DNA of 64,000 bases from Aquila chrysaetos chrysaetos (taxonomy: Eukaryota; Chordata; Aves; Accipitriformes; Accipitridae): NCBI RefSeq assembly GCF_900496995.4, contig NC_044014.1:1733501-1797500 (forward strand). Reading direction: 5' to 3'. How positions within the stretch are numbered: the stretch's first letter is position 1; every line of letters starts with the position of its first letter. The notes below the pieces were generated by a model. It saw only the letters and a program-made list of their open reading frames with translations. It did not search any database and was not told where the DNA came from. The translations under genes and the position numbers were made by a program. This document shows, one piece after another, positions 37,301 to 51,000 of the stretch.

Positions 37301-40300
37301 AAACATGCTGCCCCATCAGCCACCGTCCTCAGCCGAGCCGTGCAAACGGGGGCCGCACCGGGAGCTCCCCAGCAGCACGCAGCGATGGAGAACAGGTTTC
37401 TTTAAGGAGACAATAAGCGGGAGCAGGGAAAAAACTGCATCAGAGAGAGAAGGAAGAGCAGAAAAGCCAAGCGAGGGCAGATGGGTGCGTGGGGCGAGCG
37501 CCGGGGCTCGGCCGGTGCCAGAGCCACCGTCGCAGGGACGTTCGCCGTGTTTGGGCATATTCCCTTTAGGCTGCGGTTCCCAAGTTGTCTAATTGTCCTT
37601 GATGTATCTTTTCTCCCCCAGGAATGCCATCCAGACCTAGCAGCTCCAGATGTCTGAATATTATGCAGGAAGCCGGTAAACAAATTCCTCCTATTTTTCC
37701 TGCTAGCAATTAGAAACGTAGGAAGAACGCATCGCTTAACAGGCAAGGAATCCGCAGAAGATATTTCATATGCATTTATAGGCACTTAATGATTCTGAAA
37801 TAGGTGATAAACACTGAATATCGTAAGCCTTTTAGACTGCCCCTTGTTGCTACAAAAATCAGGCTTTGTAAAAAAGTAAAAATAAGGAAAAAAAGCAGGA
37901 GTTGAAATGGAGTTAAAGCTGGGACAAACTTGTGATTACGACTGCTTCCAGAGTAACCATCGAACTCAGGTGACAGAGCAGGTCTGCCACCTCCCCTCAA
38001 ACAGCTGTTTCAAGTAGTTTCAACTTTTAAACCCAACTTTATTTTCAGAGTAGGTCCCTGCCTAGTTCCCGCACCTTCCCTCCCCATTAATTTCTTTGCA
38101 TGCTTGAGCAATCCTGCCCTAGCAGGAGGGACGGCTTAGGTGGCTTCAGGAGTCTTTTCCAGCATTAATTGTTATGATTTTAGAGCCCCACGGGGTGAAG
38201 ACTTTGAAAAGGAGAATTTGTTCCAAAGGCTGGGAGGAAAATGAAAAAATGCAGCACCGCAGCCCGTGCACAACATCTGCACAGAGACAGTGCCGGGAAA
38301 CCCGCACTCCAGGTCTCTGTGCCAGGAAAGAGAATTAAAGCGTTCCAGCTCACGGACTGAAGGTACGGCTCGCAAAAAGCACAAACCACGCATCCGCATG
38401 CTGGAAGTTTACAAGTTGCAGAAGTTCGGGAGCAACCGAATAAATAACCCAAATCTCACAGGTGATCTGAGAAGAACCTGCTCTAGCTTGGTGTTTGCTA
38501 TGAAAAAGAGCTTTATTTGGCCCAGCCCCACTGCCCTGGAGTTATCAGTGCTGCAGCACTTTCTGGGAGGATTCATTCATCTGTTTCAAACCAAAGAATG
38601 AGCTGAGATTTCTTTTCAATGCTCAAAAAAATCTGTAGCATTTTCATAAATAAGTAGCTGTCCCAGAGTTGATTTAGGGACAATCTTTTTAGGCTGTTTT
38701 TTGGTCTTATGGTGGACACGAGAGGTGTATCACCCTGAAGTAGTGGGGAAAACCTAGAACAAGACAGAGGCAGCTCCTCCTTTCCACCTTCGGGGCGTTC
38801 GGCACGTCGCACCTCAACGGCCGTCTGGTATCGGCGCACCTCTCTGAGCATCCCCCCCCCCACAGCCACCGGCTCTCGGGTCACTTGGCCCTTTCCCTGT
38901 TGTATCTCATCCCATCCCGGTGGATCAGCGAGCAGCGGCCAAGCCCCGCTGATCCGCTCTCCATCCCCAGCCGCGGGCGCACCCGTGCAGGTACCACACA
39001 CGCACCCGCTCGCATGAGCATCCAGCACCCCGAATCTGCCCAGCCCTCGCTCCCCAAGAACCCCCCCACCCCGGGGGCTGCGTGACCCTTGCGGACCACC
39101 ACTGCCATGCTACGCGGTGGGGGGGGCGGCCGTCACCCTCCTCGCTCCAGCTCACGGGCTGGAGACATCAACCCCAAAGTGAATCTGACCTTCGTGCCAA
39201 ATTACATCGTGTCTCTCCCTGTCACACGCCTCTCCAAAACGTCATTGGGGTAACCGTGAAGGAATTCTCCTTCTGACCTTGCCCTGGGCAGGGATCCCAG
39301 CATCACCCTGCCCAAGCGCTGAGCTGCCGCCGCTACTGCGGACCACGTGCAAAAACCAAGGCAAGCAGGAACTGATGCTACAATTAATGCTTCAGCTGTC
39401 CCCACTATGGCTTTACTGATCTCCTTGTGACAGTTTAGTTTAATTTTCCACAAGTATCCGAGGCCCTGGGCAGCATTATGGGAAGTTGAGGCTCCCGGCA
39501 GCAGTCCCCTAACTGCAGTGCAAAAGCCAGTGCTGCATTTTGCAAGGAGTCTTTTCATCTATTTTTTCTTTTTTTTTTTCCTCCTAAAAAACATGTTTCT
39601 CAGGACCTAGATCGCCCAGAGCGTTACTGACTGTCCGTGTTACCCTTGGCCATGTGCTGCAAGCAGGGCAGAAAGCGTCTGGTGCCACCACTGCTTAGGG
39701 AAAGGGTGCAGGAAACCTGACACGAGATCCTCACATCTTTTTCAAGCCTTCTCAAATGAAGGTTTAAAATAGCAGCAGTGACATGATGATTGTGTGGTTA
39801 GTGACCACAGCAGCTTAACTAGCTGTCTCAAATCAAGAAATGAGAGAAGCATGTGCATGAAGTTACTGTGCAAAAGGACATCTACATCAAGCAGTGTTCG
39901 CAGGTGAGGCTCACAACCACCCCCTTATCCGCGCGGTGACCCAGAACACCAGCTCTGCAAAGGATATTTAAAGACCCCTTTCAAATTCATTATTCTTAAG
40001 CAGAAATAAGCGGCAAACTTGCAAAATAAGTGTGTCCATTTGCCATTTTCACCATCTCTTCCACCGTGCTTCATCTGGCTCAGGTGTGTGCCGACTATAT
40101 ACCTGTTGGAGGACTAAGATCATTCCTGCTTCTTACTGCGATGAAGGAATTAAATACAAAATCTTCTGTAGGAAGCAATTGTGAAGTGTGGAAGTTTCTA
40201 GTCAGGCAAATAAATTGGATTTAAGTATATTACAGTCATAATCTTTTTCTGCCTCTCTCCAGACAGCCTTTGTACATGGAGAAATGAGAATGTATTCTCA

Positions 40301-43300
40301 GACAAATCTTGACCTGAGGGAGAAGGCTGCGGGAATCTGGATTTTCAATAACATAAGACAATAAAGCTCAGACTTCTAACCTGCCGCAATATGGTAAAAG
40401 TATAAAGAGCTTAGCAACTAATAAAAGAAAAGGGTCTTCCAACTCATATTTGAAGATCTAGACCCCCAAAAGGACACTTCATAAAGATCATAATGGGTTA
40501 GTCAGTATCTAACAGATACCATGTACCTTGTTGACCAATTGTCTGACAGTTGTCTTCTGCAGGCCTGGATATTAATAAGCCTTGTGTTGATTTCCTTGGG
40601 GTATTTTGTCTTCGTAATTGTACATCTACTTGTTGTGACACTGCAGCTTGCTATATATTTATTTAATGCGATTCCTATAGCAAAAAAATGTATGTATGCT
40701 ATTGTTTTCCTTAGATGATATGCATACACTGCAAATTTCATCTCCCTCTAAGGTATAGTGAATCAAAGCTGCTACAGTGTAAGGGAGAGCACACGGTCTT
40801 GGGGCAAAGAGGAAATCCAGATGTGTTTTCCCCTTAGGTGTGAATATGTCTTACTCCTTGCATTACACAGGGAATATAAAGGGATTCAATTATCGCTGCA
40901 TTTTTATTTCTAATAATAACAAAAACTTGTTCTAGAAGGTATTCCAGTTAAATAATATTTTGACAGATAATGCTAGTGTAAAGTAGCTGTCACTCACGCA
41001 GCAAGATCAAGGGGAAATAGATGCATAAGAAAGATCACAGAGTGGCTTATGTAGTGAAAATGAAGCCTGTTAAAAACTCCTCTCGCTAACAAAACAAAGA
41101 CTGTCTGCGGCTTGATCCCGCTCTCACCATTTTCTGTACAGCTGCAGAATAAAACGCAAATATTTAGAGATTGCATGTTATATATAAATTGCAGTTTTCC
41201 ATAGATACTCAAATACAGGCATATTTAAAAGTACTCTGTGTTTTCAGGGCTCCCACAGTCATAGCAGACCCGGCCTAACCAGCCATGACAACGTCAAGAC
41301 AGGGCGAGGGAGGGCAGCTTAAGTGTCTCTGCCGGTGCCAGAGAAGGGACAAGGCCGTGGGGGGAAGCAGTCCCGGTCCCAGGGAACCGCATGACACCCC
41401 GGAGATGTCTTAGCAGCATTCCTCCAGAGCAGGTTATCTTCAACCAGAGACCTAAAAATGTTGAGTTCCTAGGTAAAATTTCAGTTGGGGAGGAAAAAAC
41501 TTAAGGCAGTCAAAGTCTCCAGAAGGAAGAAATGAAGCAAGGAAAGTACCTGATCCACCACCGCCAGGTTCCTCCAGTACCTTCCCCGCCACAAGGGATA
41601 TGGGCAAAGATACAGGTATTTGTAGTAGCAGGACAGCCCAGGGGATTAGCAGGCTTTACTAAAGGGTGCTGTGCTGCAAGCTATGGGATAAGGCAAAGGA
41701 ATAATCTAGCTGGATAGTCCCAACAATAACTGCTTCAGGACTGTACAAGAGTCTCAAGATAAATGGGAAATGCTTCTTCTAAATAGATTATTAACGCACA
41801 GTGGTCTAAAGCTTGAGACATTGTCAGTGCTTGAGGTAGGTTCAATAAAACTGCATTTTTAACATAGCTGATATTAAGAAACTTTTTTTCCTTTAAGCAT
41901 TCAGTATTAGTGACAGAAGCAGAGAAGGCAGAAGAATGTGCTGCCCCAGGAACCACAGCATCTACAGCACATGGCATTGGTCACCTGTGAGCCAGTTATT
42001 CATCTGTCTTTTTTTAAACCCTCATACAGATTTACAAGATAAGGCAAGTGTAACTGAAGTTAACAAGCATCTAATTTTATCCTTTGTTTTGCCTGGTAAA
42101 CATTAAGTTACAGTCATAGCTGAGAGCTGCAGCTACACTTGGGAAGGAAATAGATTTTCATTTACTACAGAGTGTACTGTATTTTAGTAAATTTGCAGTG
42201 GCTTTATAAGACTGTCACCGGAAAGTTTGTTTTCATTCCCCCTCTTTACCTGAAGTTCTTTAAATAAATTCCCATAAACACATTTCTCTGAACAAGCAAT
42301 AAATGGGTTTTAGTCATGTCCACCCCAAACTCATTAAAATAGTCCAAAATCCATTTAGCAGTAACGCTGCAGCCATCTTTGATCCATATGAAACATCTCA
42401 TCTACTCAAGATAACTTCAAAACAGAAGATAACAGCCACGGTGGCAACATTTACTAGAGAAATAAGGTACATATGCAAAGTGCCCCTGAAGAATTTTTTA
42501 ACTTTTACTCCAGGCTTCCCTTTTCAGGCAGCAGCAGAAAGAGTCTAGATTTTGCACTGAAATTTGTGTTATTTGCTGGTATGCTTCTTGTCCAAGATGA
42601 AACTCAAAACGCTGGAGAACATATTCCTTCCATCTAACATGGAAGTTATCACAACAGCACCCGACCACTGCCAGGACGAGCTCCCAGCCCACCGCCAGCT
42701 CCCGGGCAGGCTGTCGATCCCATTTCAGAGCCAGTTACAGTTCAGAAAGACACTGGGGTTGTAAATGCGCTCACTCTGTCGCTGGAGTACATGCACGTGG
42801 AGCTCCTTTTCCTCCATCCTCGGCACGCAGCAGTGCTTGTGCATCCCATGGGGATCTTCCCGCGTGTGCCCCACGAGACACGGCAGAGTCCCGGGGTTGG
42901 ACCCACTCCCACCGTACCCATCCTGCCTTGGAGAGAATCTGCAAGAAGACGCCCCATTCAGAGGATTTATTTTAGTATCTGTGTTGTGAGCAGATGTACC
43001 TTGATGTCTTATCAGCATTCCCTGACGCAGGCTCTGCAGGTCTGTCCCCCCAAAAAATGGATCTCGTGCTCCTTCCTGCCAGGGAGCCACTGCAGGGGAC
43101 ATGGGACAGTCCAAGAGCAGCCACCACACCGTGGGAAGCAGGGCTGTGCATGCGTGGGCTTTCGAGCAAAGCCGTGACAAAGCATGAGTTTTGATACCAC
43201 AAACGTGCAGAATGTTGTTCATTCCCAACGCAAGAATTTCACCCGCAGAGGCCAGGATGTGATGAAACCTCATGTGATTGAGCTAGAGAGAATTTGGGGA

Positions 43301-43750
43301 AAATGCTAAATCTTGATCACCTCAGAACTACCAGCAACTTTATCCAAAACATAACTGGCTGAATTCAGTGCCACAATACTCCGAGTACTCCAGGCTGAAG
43401 CACAGGCATAGACAAGCATGTGCCAATGCCCCAATGAACACCGTATTTTAGGCAACAAGTTTCATCAAGAGCACTGGCTCCTGCATGCTGCTCATCATGT
43501 AGATCAATGAAACAAAGTAAGACAAGTTTGATGTGTATACTTTCAAGCTGATATTTAACCTCGATGACCAAAACCAGTATTTGTTGGCTCTCTCTGACCA
43601 TAAGAAACCAGACCAAGATACCATGATGGAAAGCAACCAGTCTTACTTCCTTTTCCTTCTGTATTTAATCACTAAAGGTACAGCTAGTAACCAAATGCAA
43701 AGATTTGCGGTCCAGCAGCTAATAACACCCGGGCACTTGCTAGAGGAGAC
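34340..43750. other. Intergenic desert, middle part
   Basis: No exon or RNA gene recognised. Short CpG-rich patches lie at about 37.28-37.56 and 38.77-39.16 kb. A block at about 35.05-35.70 kb has the even mix of AT-rich homeodomain/POU-like words (ggatatgcaattatg, gataatttatgaatgg) often seen in conserved enhancers, but conservation cannot be judged from one sequence. Two gatttaaatc palindromes occur at 36793-36840. The frame at 42725-43273 (minus, 182 codons) is discussed under rejected items. Confidence 0.45.
36791..36850. repeat. Paired gatttaaatc palindromes (possible old interspersed repeat)
   Basis: The palindromic 10-mer gatttaaatc occurs at 36793-36802 and again at 36831-36840, followed by aatccacacc. 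I recall gatttaaatc-rich, palindromic repeats ending in a similar way from other amniote genomes, but cannot name the family with confidence. Confidence 0.45.
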
Positions 43751-43756
43751 AGAGTA

Positions 43757-43903
43757 AAACAGCCTAATGTGCTCTTGCCGTGTGGTAATTTTCCAGATAA
43801 ATGGACAGTTGCTTCAGCAGTTCCACTGTTGAAGGTCAATGATCCATATAATACGGGCAATTACAGAAGTATTTCTGTTGCAGACTCTGTGACAAATTTT
43901 TAG
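43757..43903 (+). pseudogene. Fossil non-LTR retrotransposon reverse-transcriptase fragment
   Basis: In one frame, 43793-43903 reads PDKWTVASAVPLLKVNDPYN then TGNYRSISVADSVTNF and a stop. This follows the conserved N-terminal block of LINE reverse transcriptases, P-x-x-W-x-x-A-x-x-x-P-L-x-K-x-x-D-P-x-x-x-x-N-Y-R-x-I-S. The preceding residues CGNF fit the usual G-x-F before it. The block has no active-site YADD, and no further RT similarity is recognisable downstream, so it is a decayed fragment. The frame upstream (from 43757) is open but unrecognisable. The DP..NYR.IS wording suggests the CR1/L2 group, but the clade is uncertain. It is distinct from the CR1 tails elsewhere in the window. Confidence 0.6.
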
Positions 43904-46900
43904 TGCAAGACAACAGATAAACTGTAGCAAAGGTACCAAGATGAGGGTACTAGACTTGAAACCCTGCACCCCAACTCGTCTAGTATTTGCTGGAGAAACC
44001 AACTCTCCCTCCCCTCGGCTCATCTGATCGAGTGTCCATGCCCATCGTACTGTCCCTATTTCCTCTTACTTTGACATTTCTTAGTCCTTTTTCAATACTA
44101 AGCCTAAATTACCAACACATTGCTTTCATGCGGTCTGCTGTTTTCCTGCCTTCTAGTTCAAAGTTAAGCACTTGGCTATTTTATAAAGATTCTCTAGGGC
44201 TGAAGAAAAAAAAAAATCAAATAAGGGAAAACTCCTCAGCAATTTGAAAACTTGGACTCCCAGTGGATACACAAACATAACCATTTCTAATTGCATTTCA
44301 AAGAAAAGGCAGAAAGCATTCTCAGGGAGTATGTACTGCTGATACACTTACAAACACTACACACAGAGCTAGCTTAAATCCTGGCTTACATGCTAACAGT
44401 TTATTCATTGGAAAGAAGATTCTGAGCAATACATGGATTGAAATAAATAATTGTTTTGTGTAATGAAGTGTGCATGAGGAAATAACCACTTGTACCATGG
44501 TACAGATTGTTTTAGCGTTACTTGCAGCCTCAAAAAGCTCAGACACTTGCTGCGCAGTATTACAACCTGCCACAAGAAATCAATACCAAAACCTCTGAAA
44601 ATATTTAAGAACATGCCAGAGTCACTCCCCAGCAACACCAACATTTCCAGCTCTGAGCTTGTAAAAGCAAAGAGGTTCTTGCAGTTTCAGCACCTGCTTA
44701 TAAAACGTCTACATGCAACAACAAAATGTAAAATATACAGGTGCCCTCAGCCATCCAAGTGCTGTAGAAGTTTAACGATAAACACATAAGACCCTGAAAG
44801 ACTTTTGTGATTTCTGATGGGAATACATTAAACCTGTAGTAGTGCTTCCCTTGTGAATTGTACTTCTGTTTCAGTTTCAGTTTACTGCTGCTTTTACCCA
44901 TCATGTAAGAGACAGACTGCCATTTCATTCCACCAAAATGAACAGGAAACATCAGTAAAGAGCAGCCTTAATGGTGGAGGAATTCACCAGGGACGGACTT
45001 TGGAGTTGTTCAAGAACCTATTTCAAAATTTAAGCAGATTTTGCTAAAAAGGAAAGAGAGAAGAAAGGCAGAGACTTGAAATGCTGGGATTTAACCTTCA
45101 TGTAGGAAATGAAAAAATGCATTCAGTTCTACCTGAGGCAGGAGCCATCCCTCCCTTGCCCGCGAGCAGGAGCACGAGCCCCGTTTGCAGAAGCCAGGAC
45201 ATAGAGACAAGCACCATTGCTTATGCAAATAAGTGATTTTGTACAAGATTAATTAGTAGAGGGATGCTTTTGGATACCTTGCAAGGACAGCGGCTGGTTT
45301 ATGAAATACGTATCAATAATCCACAGCCACATAAGAGCTGGATGCATCACAGCTCAGCAGATATTGCAGAATTAGCACCAACTTGCCTTTCTGGAGGAGA
45401 TCAGCAGGGATGGGGATGGGACAGCCCAAGGGCCCAGCCCCTCCATCGGCCCTGCCCTCGGGTCCCTCCTGCCCACCAGCACCACATTTAAACGTGCAGG
45501 AAAGAGCTCTCTGTACTACAACACCCCCATTAAGAAATGAGTGAGTTACATATCTGCCTTCTGAGAAGTATCACTGTGTCAGGCTCCTGAGGCTTTTATG
45601 CAATGTACGGTTAACATGTGATGTCTAATCCAGCAAAAAAAGGAAGCTGGTTATTTGGCAAGACTGTCATTAGGAGAGTCTGTTTTGAATAGAATTAATG
45701 CCAATGTTTGTAACATTTAAAAAGAAAAAAAATATCAATGATCTATTGTTGCTTGCAGAGCAGCTCCCATGAGGAAGTCCCCTGTGTTTACTCCAAACTT
45801 TTCTGGAAGACACATCCCGTCCGATGATATGGAAAAGGATAAATATATTCCTTTTAACATGAGCTGAGGTTACCAATGGGAACTAAATACACTGCTTTTC
45901 CCTGTCCTGGGCAGCAGCTGATTTGACACAGTAATACTCCTGCTATGCACAGAAAACAAACTCCTTCCCTAAACCATCCCCCAACCCTGTTTTCTCTTGT
46001 AAAAATTATGTAATTGCATGTTATTTCAGAAAATTGCATAAAAGTTGACTCTATTATGATTAATTGTCCCCACGGCTTCTTGTAAAATTTTCAAAGTTCC
46101 AGCTGGTCACACAGGGTTTAGTTTACAAAAGTGTTGCACATTATTAGATTTTCTGATAAAGTGTGCTCTTTTGTGATTCAGAAAACCGCTTCTCCTCCAG
46201 ACAACTGGCATCCTCTTTGTTATTCACCCCAGAGATACACCAGCCAAAATGGAGTGCACTCAGATGAAAAAAAAAAAGGTATTCCCAATCAGGCATGCAG
46301 ATTAAGCATTACTTATGCAGTATAAACAAAACATTACCAAAGTTTCAGCGCGAGCTTTCCCCGCAAAGCATGCAGGCTGAAAGCGCACACCGACACTTTG
46401 GTTGGGGTTTGCTGCCCTTGCTATCAGCCAGAACGTGCCCGGTGCAATCCCAGGGAAGGTCCTGGCTCTGAATCCTGCTCCAGTCATTTTGTCACTTAGC
46501 ACATTTAACTTCTGATAAATGCCGATTGAGGAAGGCAGAACAGAGGATGCAACACTACCCACACCACTACCCTTCCGCACTCCTCCGTATACCCCAACCT
46601 TCACACCACCACCTTCCATCTCCCCTCCAGCACACCTCCATACAACCCAACACTGGGGAGGGCTGAGGAGAAACCTAGAGACACTCTCCAAGAAACGCCA
46701 CAACCGGAGACCTTTTCTACCTGTGCCACATCATCGTAGCAGCATGGAAAAGCAAGTGTCGCAGCAGCTAATAGGAACAGCCAAGAGAAGAAGCAATAGT
46801 GAGGAAGACCGGACCAACGGGACCACCACAGGGCTGTGGCATCTCCGTTCTGCCAAATGTAAGGGCCAGGCTGAAGAATGTCTTGAAATACAGGGTGCGA

Positions 46901-47949
46901 GTCAGAAGGAAACTTTACTGAGAACGACAAGGAAGCAAGCAAACACTTAAAAGTGTGTTTCAGGAACAGAAGCTGGTTCTTTTGGTCTAACAATATTGCA
47001 GTTCTTCTGATTTCTCCGTCACCACCATGTGTACATGTCCCTGAACACCAACCTGGGACACAAACAAAAATCCAAGCCCAGAAATGATGCCATAACACAA
47101 GTACTTAAAGTTTTCTGAAGTAATGACTGCACATGCGGGCAGGGATGATCCAACTGACAGAGTCCTCACGTCAGAAACGCGCTGGGGAAGGTTGCACAGT
47201 GGCAGCTGGATGGGAGCTGGTGGGAAGGGCAATTCCTACGCGAGTAAGTGGTCAGAAGAGCCACAGATGGAGGGGGATGGCAGACCTGCCTATGCCAACC
47301 TACCAAGCTGTGAAGCTAAAAGCAGTTGTTATTTCACAATGTCAGAGCGACTGGCTGATAAAAATGGTAGTAAATGTTAAGTTATGCACAAAGGGGGGAA
47401 AGACAGTCCTAACTTTATATTATAACTATGGTTTCTGACCTATTGCCATTTAGCAAAAAAAAAAAAAATCATTGTAATTCTACAAAGAATTCAGCTCAGT
47501 AGCAAATGGAGCATTGAGGATTACAAGGAAAGAAATTGTTGTTTTCTGTTTTCATTTCAACTGTGTAGATCCAGGGTGCACCTGCCCTTTGAGCACCACC
47601 TGCAACTCCAGTTCCCTCCAGTCTCAAAGTCAATATAAAAAAGCCAGAAAAAAAAAATACAAGAATTGGTAAAAACAAAAGAGATCTTACGGTTAGAGGA
47701 ATTCAGCAAGTTCAGGGGATGTTTCTTCAGGATAAAGAGTATGACAAGCATGAACAATTTAGGGGAGAATAATCCATGTGGGGCTAGCACCCTCAGAAAC
47801 TTCCCAACTTATCCCTACAAACACCTCAGGTCTCATAAAAGTACTGGGATACTTATCGACAGCAACAGAAGAGTTTAGGGTAAAAAACTACATGTGAGCC
47901 ACTGTTTCCATCTGCCAAGAGATCACTGTCAAGGGCACAAGCATTGGTG

Positions 47950-48002
47950 CTGGTGTCTAAACTTCATACTGGTCTAAGCTTTGTACTGGTGTCTAAACTT
48001 CC
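47950..48002. repeat. Three-copy 17-19 bp tandem repeat
   Basis: Three adjacent imperfect units beginning ctggt: ctggtgtctaaacttcata, ctggtctaagctttgta and ctggtgtctaaacttcc. It is probably a local slippage duplication. Confidence 0.75.
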
Positions 48003-51000
48003 AGAACCACAGTTGTTCCTGGGGATGCTAATAAATAATCCAAGTCTCCTCATCTCCTGCTGCCCATTTTTGCCTCACTTTGTATTATGCAAAACAGAAA
48101 AATATTATCATCCTTATAAGCATCCTTCTTGAAAGGCATGCATTTCAAATATCATAAAGAAGTATTGTCATAATGAGGTTAATGACAATAGGGTTTCCAA
48201 TATCAAAGAGCCAACATGCAGCTGCTTTATAGTATGGAGTGATATAGCACAGAGCTCCATAATGAGAGTAGAGAGTTTTTGGGTTACGCATTTTAATGAG
48301 TTTGTAATAAGCAAACTACTACGGAAGCGGTAATTTGCATTTCACAGCACTATTTAGATAGAATACTTTGTTAACACTCACTACATTGAAGCAGGAAAAT
48401 TAGCCCAACTTCATAAGGATTTAGAGTCTGAACATGCACAGGCCATTGCGCAGAAGATTATATGCTTTTAGAGCCGAAAGAAAAGTATTCAGTAATACGC
48501 ACGGGGAGAGAAAACCGAGGAGAAGAATGCAATGCCTGGGCCTTTCTTGACCTATAGAATAAGTAGAAATAACCGCTGTGTGTTTTGTTACATATGCCTC
48601 ATTTGATGCCTCAGTTTGCACCTTGCAGTAGTGAAGCACGTCAATGCTTCTGCTGGAAGAAAGATCTTCAATATTGAGCTCAAACTAATTCTGCAATAGC
48701 TGTGTATCAGCATGTGTAAAGGCTTGTTTTCTGCCCTAAACCTGGCAGCCACCACCAACGCTGCTCAGCTCTGCTGCCTCAGACACTCAACTCATTCCCC
48801 ATCCCTTGCAGCATGAATCCAGCCTGGAAGTTAAAAAATGTCCGAGGTACATGGTGCGCATGTAGCACCACGCACCCCGTGCTCCGTAGAGCACCGCATC
48901 GCGCTCATTACGGCTCATTCGATAAAGAGATGTACCTTAAGAACAATGCATTCATCTATTAATGTTCCTTATGGGAGACATAATCAGCTTCATTAGAAGT
49001 CATTATTATGGTAAAACCCTGGAAAAAACATCATGTACAAGGCGGCAGCATGATCAATTAAAAACCTAGAATATGTGACTAATATTGACAGATGTTTACA
49101 GGAGTCGCCGTGGGAGGTCAGGCGCTCCAGCGGGGTGGCAGCTCCCCCGGCCACAGCCCACCCCCACACCCGCAGCCTTCGGGGGCCGGCCGGACCACCG
49201 CGGAGCCAGACACAGCAAGGAGGGCACTTGTGTGCCCTAGAAGCAAGCAACACAAAATACGGGTGCAACCACCAGACTACCCCAAGCCAGCAAACAAGTC
49301 CCCGTTCACCCCACCGCAGCAGGAGATGCTGCACTGTGCCCCAGGGCAGCCCCCACCCTTGCTCCCACCGCTCCGGTCTGCACAGATTTTTCACAGCAAA
49401 CTCTGCAGAAAATATTGTCTGAAGCCAGAAAATGTTAACATTTGAAGTGGAAAGCTACTAAACTTTCTGAACTGACAATCATTATTTCGTCTTGGGCAGG
49501 GGGGGTTGCTTACTCGGAAAGCTCCTATCGCTGACTGTTTTTCACTGTCCTACCAGCCCCAATTTCTTATGAAGGAGCACAAAATGGGAAGATTAGAGAG
49601 GATGCATCTTTCCCAGGTCACAAAACTTCTGCCAGTCAAGCAGAGATAGCCAAGAGAGCAAGAACAGCAATGGGGAAAGCCCCCTCGCAAGGGCCCTGCA
49701 TAGCCCCAGCACCAGGGCAGGGTACGGCTCAAGTTGAGGCCAACAGCCCCTTGCAGGATGCCTTTGGGTTGATGCCTTTAGGATTTGGAGCAGCTTGCAG
49801 GCAATGCTCCATGTCAAACGCGAGGCCAGGCTCTGGTGGCACCGTCGCCTTTCCCGAGGCTGAGCATCCTCGCCCATAAGGCCCAGGAAATTACAGCTTG
49901 TGCTTGGCGAGATGTTATTTTTAAGCCTTAACAAACAAGGGCTTGATCTTCTTAAACAGTTTGGATCCGCTCTGCCATACACATTCACAGCTCAACAGCT
50001 GACTCGGTTTTGGGTACGTATCTGGCACAGTAAAACAAGAGTTGGGCTCAGGCAGGAATTCAGACTGTGGTAGCTGCTAAAAGCTTTTTCCATTGCATAT
50101 ATCAGTGTAAAAGTTGAGTTATTCAGCAGGACTAATACATCAGTTGCTGTGAAGTCAATAGCATTGATTTCAGCGGGACCAGGGTTTCACTCAGTTGCAA
50201 ACAGTTGTTCCAGTAAGACCCGGGTAACTGGGAGCACTCCAGGACTGCGGGAGCCAGCAGCTCCTGGGAAAGGCTTTCCCATGAGGAACCCAGTGGTGCC
50301 AAGACTACAGGGACCAGGGAGAAGGTACTGACGTGTCGCTCATTTTTAAGCGGACTCTATCTTTGACAAGATAGCACCTAGGAAAAAAGACACAGGAACC
50401 ACAGACATCTCCTCAGTGCCCAGAAGTTTAACAAACACCTACAGCTGGAAGAAGGGGCTATTAAAACGCGTTCACTTGTAGCAGCTACTACTTGATAATT
50501 TATTATTTAAGCAGAAAGAAGGAAAACAAAGTGCACAGTAACATGTAGTCTTCCGAAGGAAGAGGGGGAAAGGGAAGCAGAGCCCGACGAGCGGCTCCAC
50601 GGCCGAGGGGCAGCTGCAGGATCAGACCCTCCCCTGCCGCTGCACTGAGACCCAGCTCCGCTTCCTACCTGCGAATCTTAATTTCAGCATAACGCCCCTG
50701 CACCCACACCAATGCTCTCGAGTGCGCAACACAAGCCCACCACGCCGCGCACGGGTCCTGCTCAGCCCCGGGGCCGGCGGCCGCTGCTCCCACCCCGAGC
50801 AGCTCTCAGCCTCCTACTCAGCAGCCGCGGTGCAGCAGAAGGCTCCAGTTGTCATTAAGGCTTCACAGAGCCGTTAGCTACATGATCAAATAAAGAGATA
50901 CGGTAATTTACAGCAGTAAGCTATAATCTCTTTTAAATAAAGAATTATTGCTTCCTCCTTCAGCAAGGACTTCAGTGCGCTGGGCTGGTTCTTCCTTGAA

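Noticed and set aside
40502-40741. Membrane-protein-like open frame (65 codons plus strand)
   Set aside because: T-rich DNA gives hydrophobic translations by default; a 79-codon frame on the opposite strand overlaps it; no context supports a gene.
42725-43273. 182-codon open frame on the minus strand in the desert
   Set aside because: It contains several Cys/His residues and looks protein-like in parts, but I could not match it to any family. An overlapping 128-codon frame lies on the plus strand, and no paired splice sites support it. A translated database search is the decisive test; a significant hit would reverse this.
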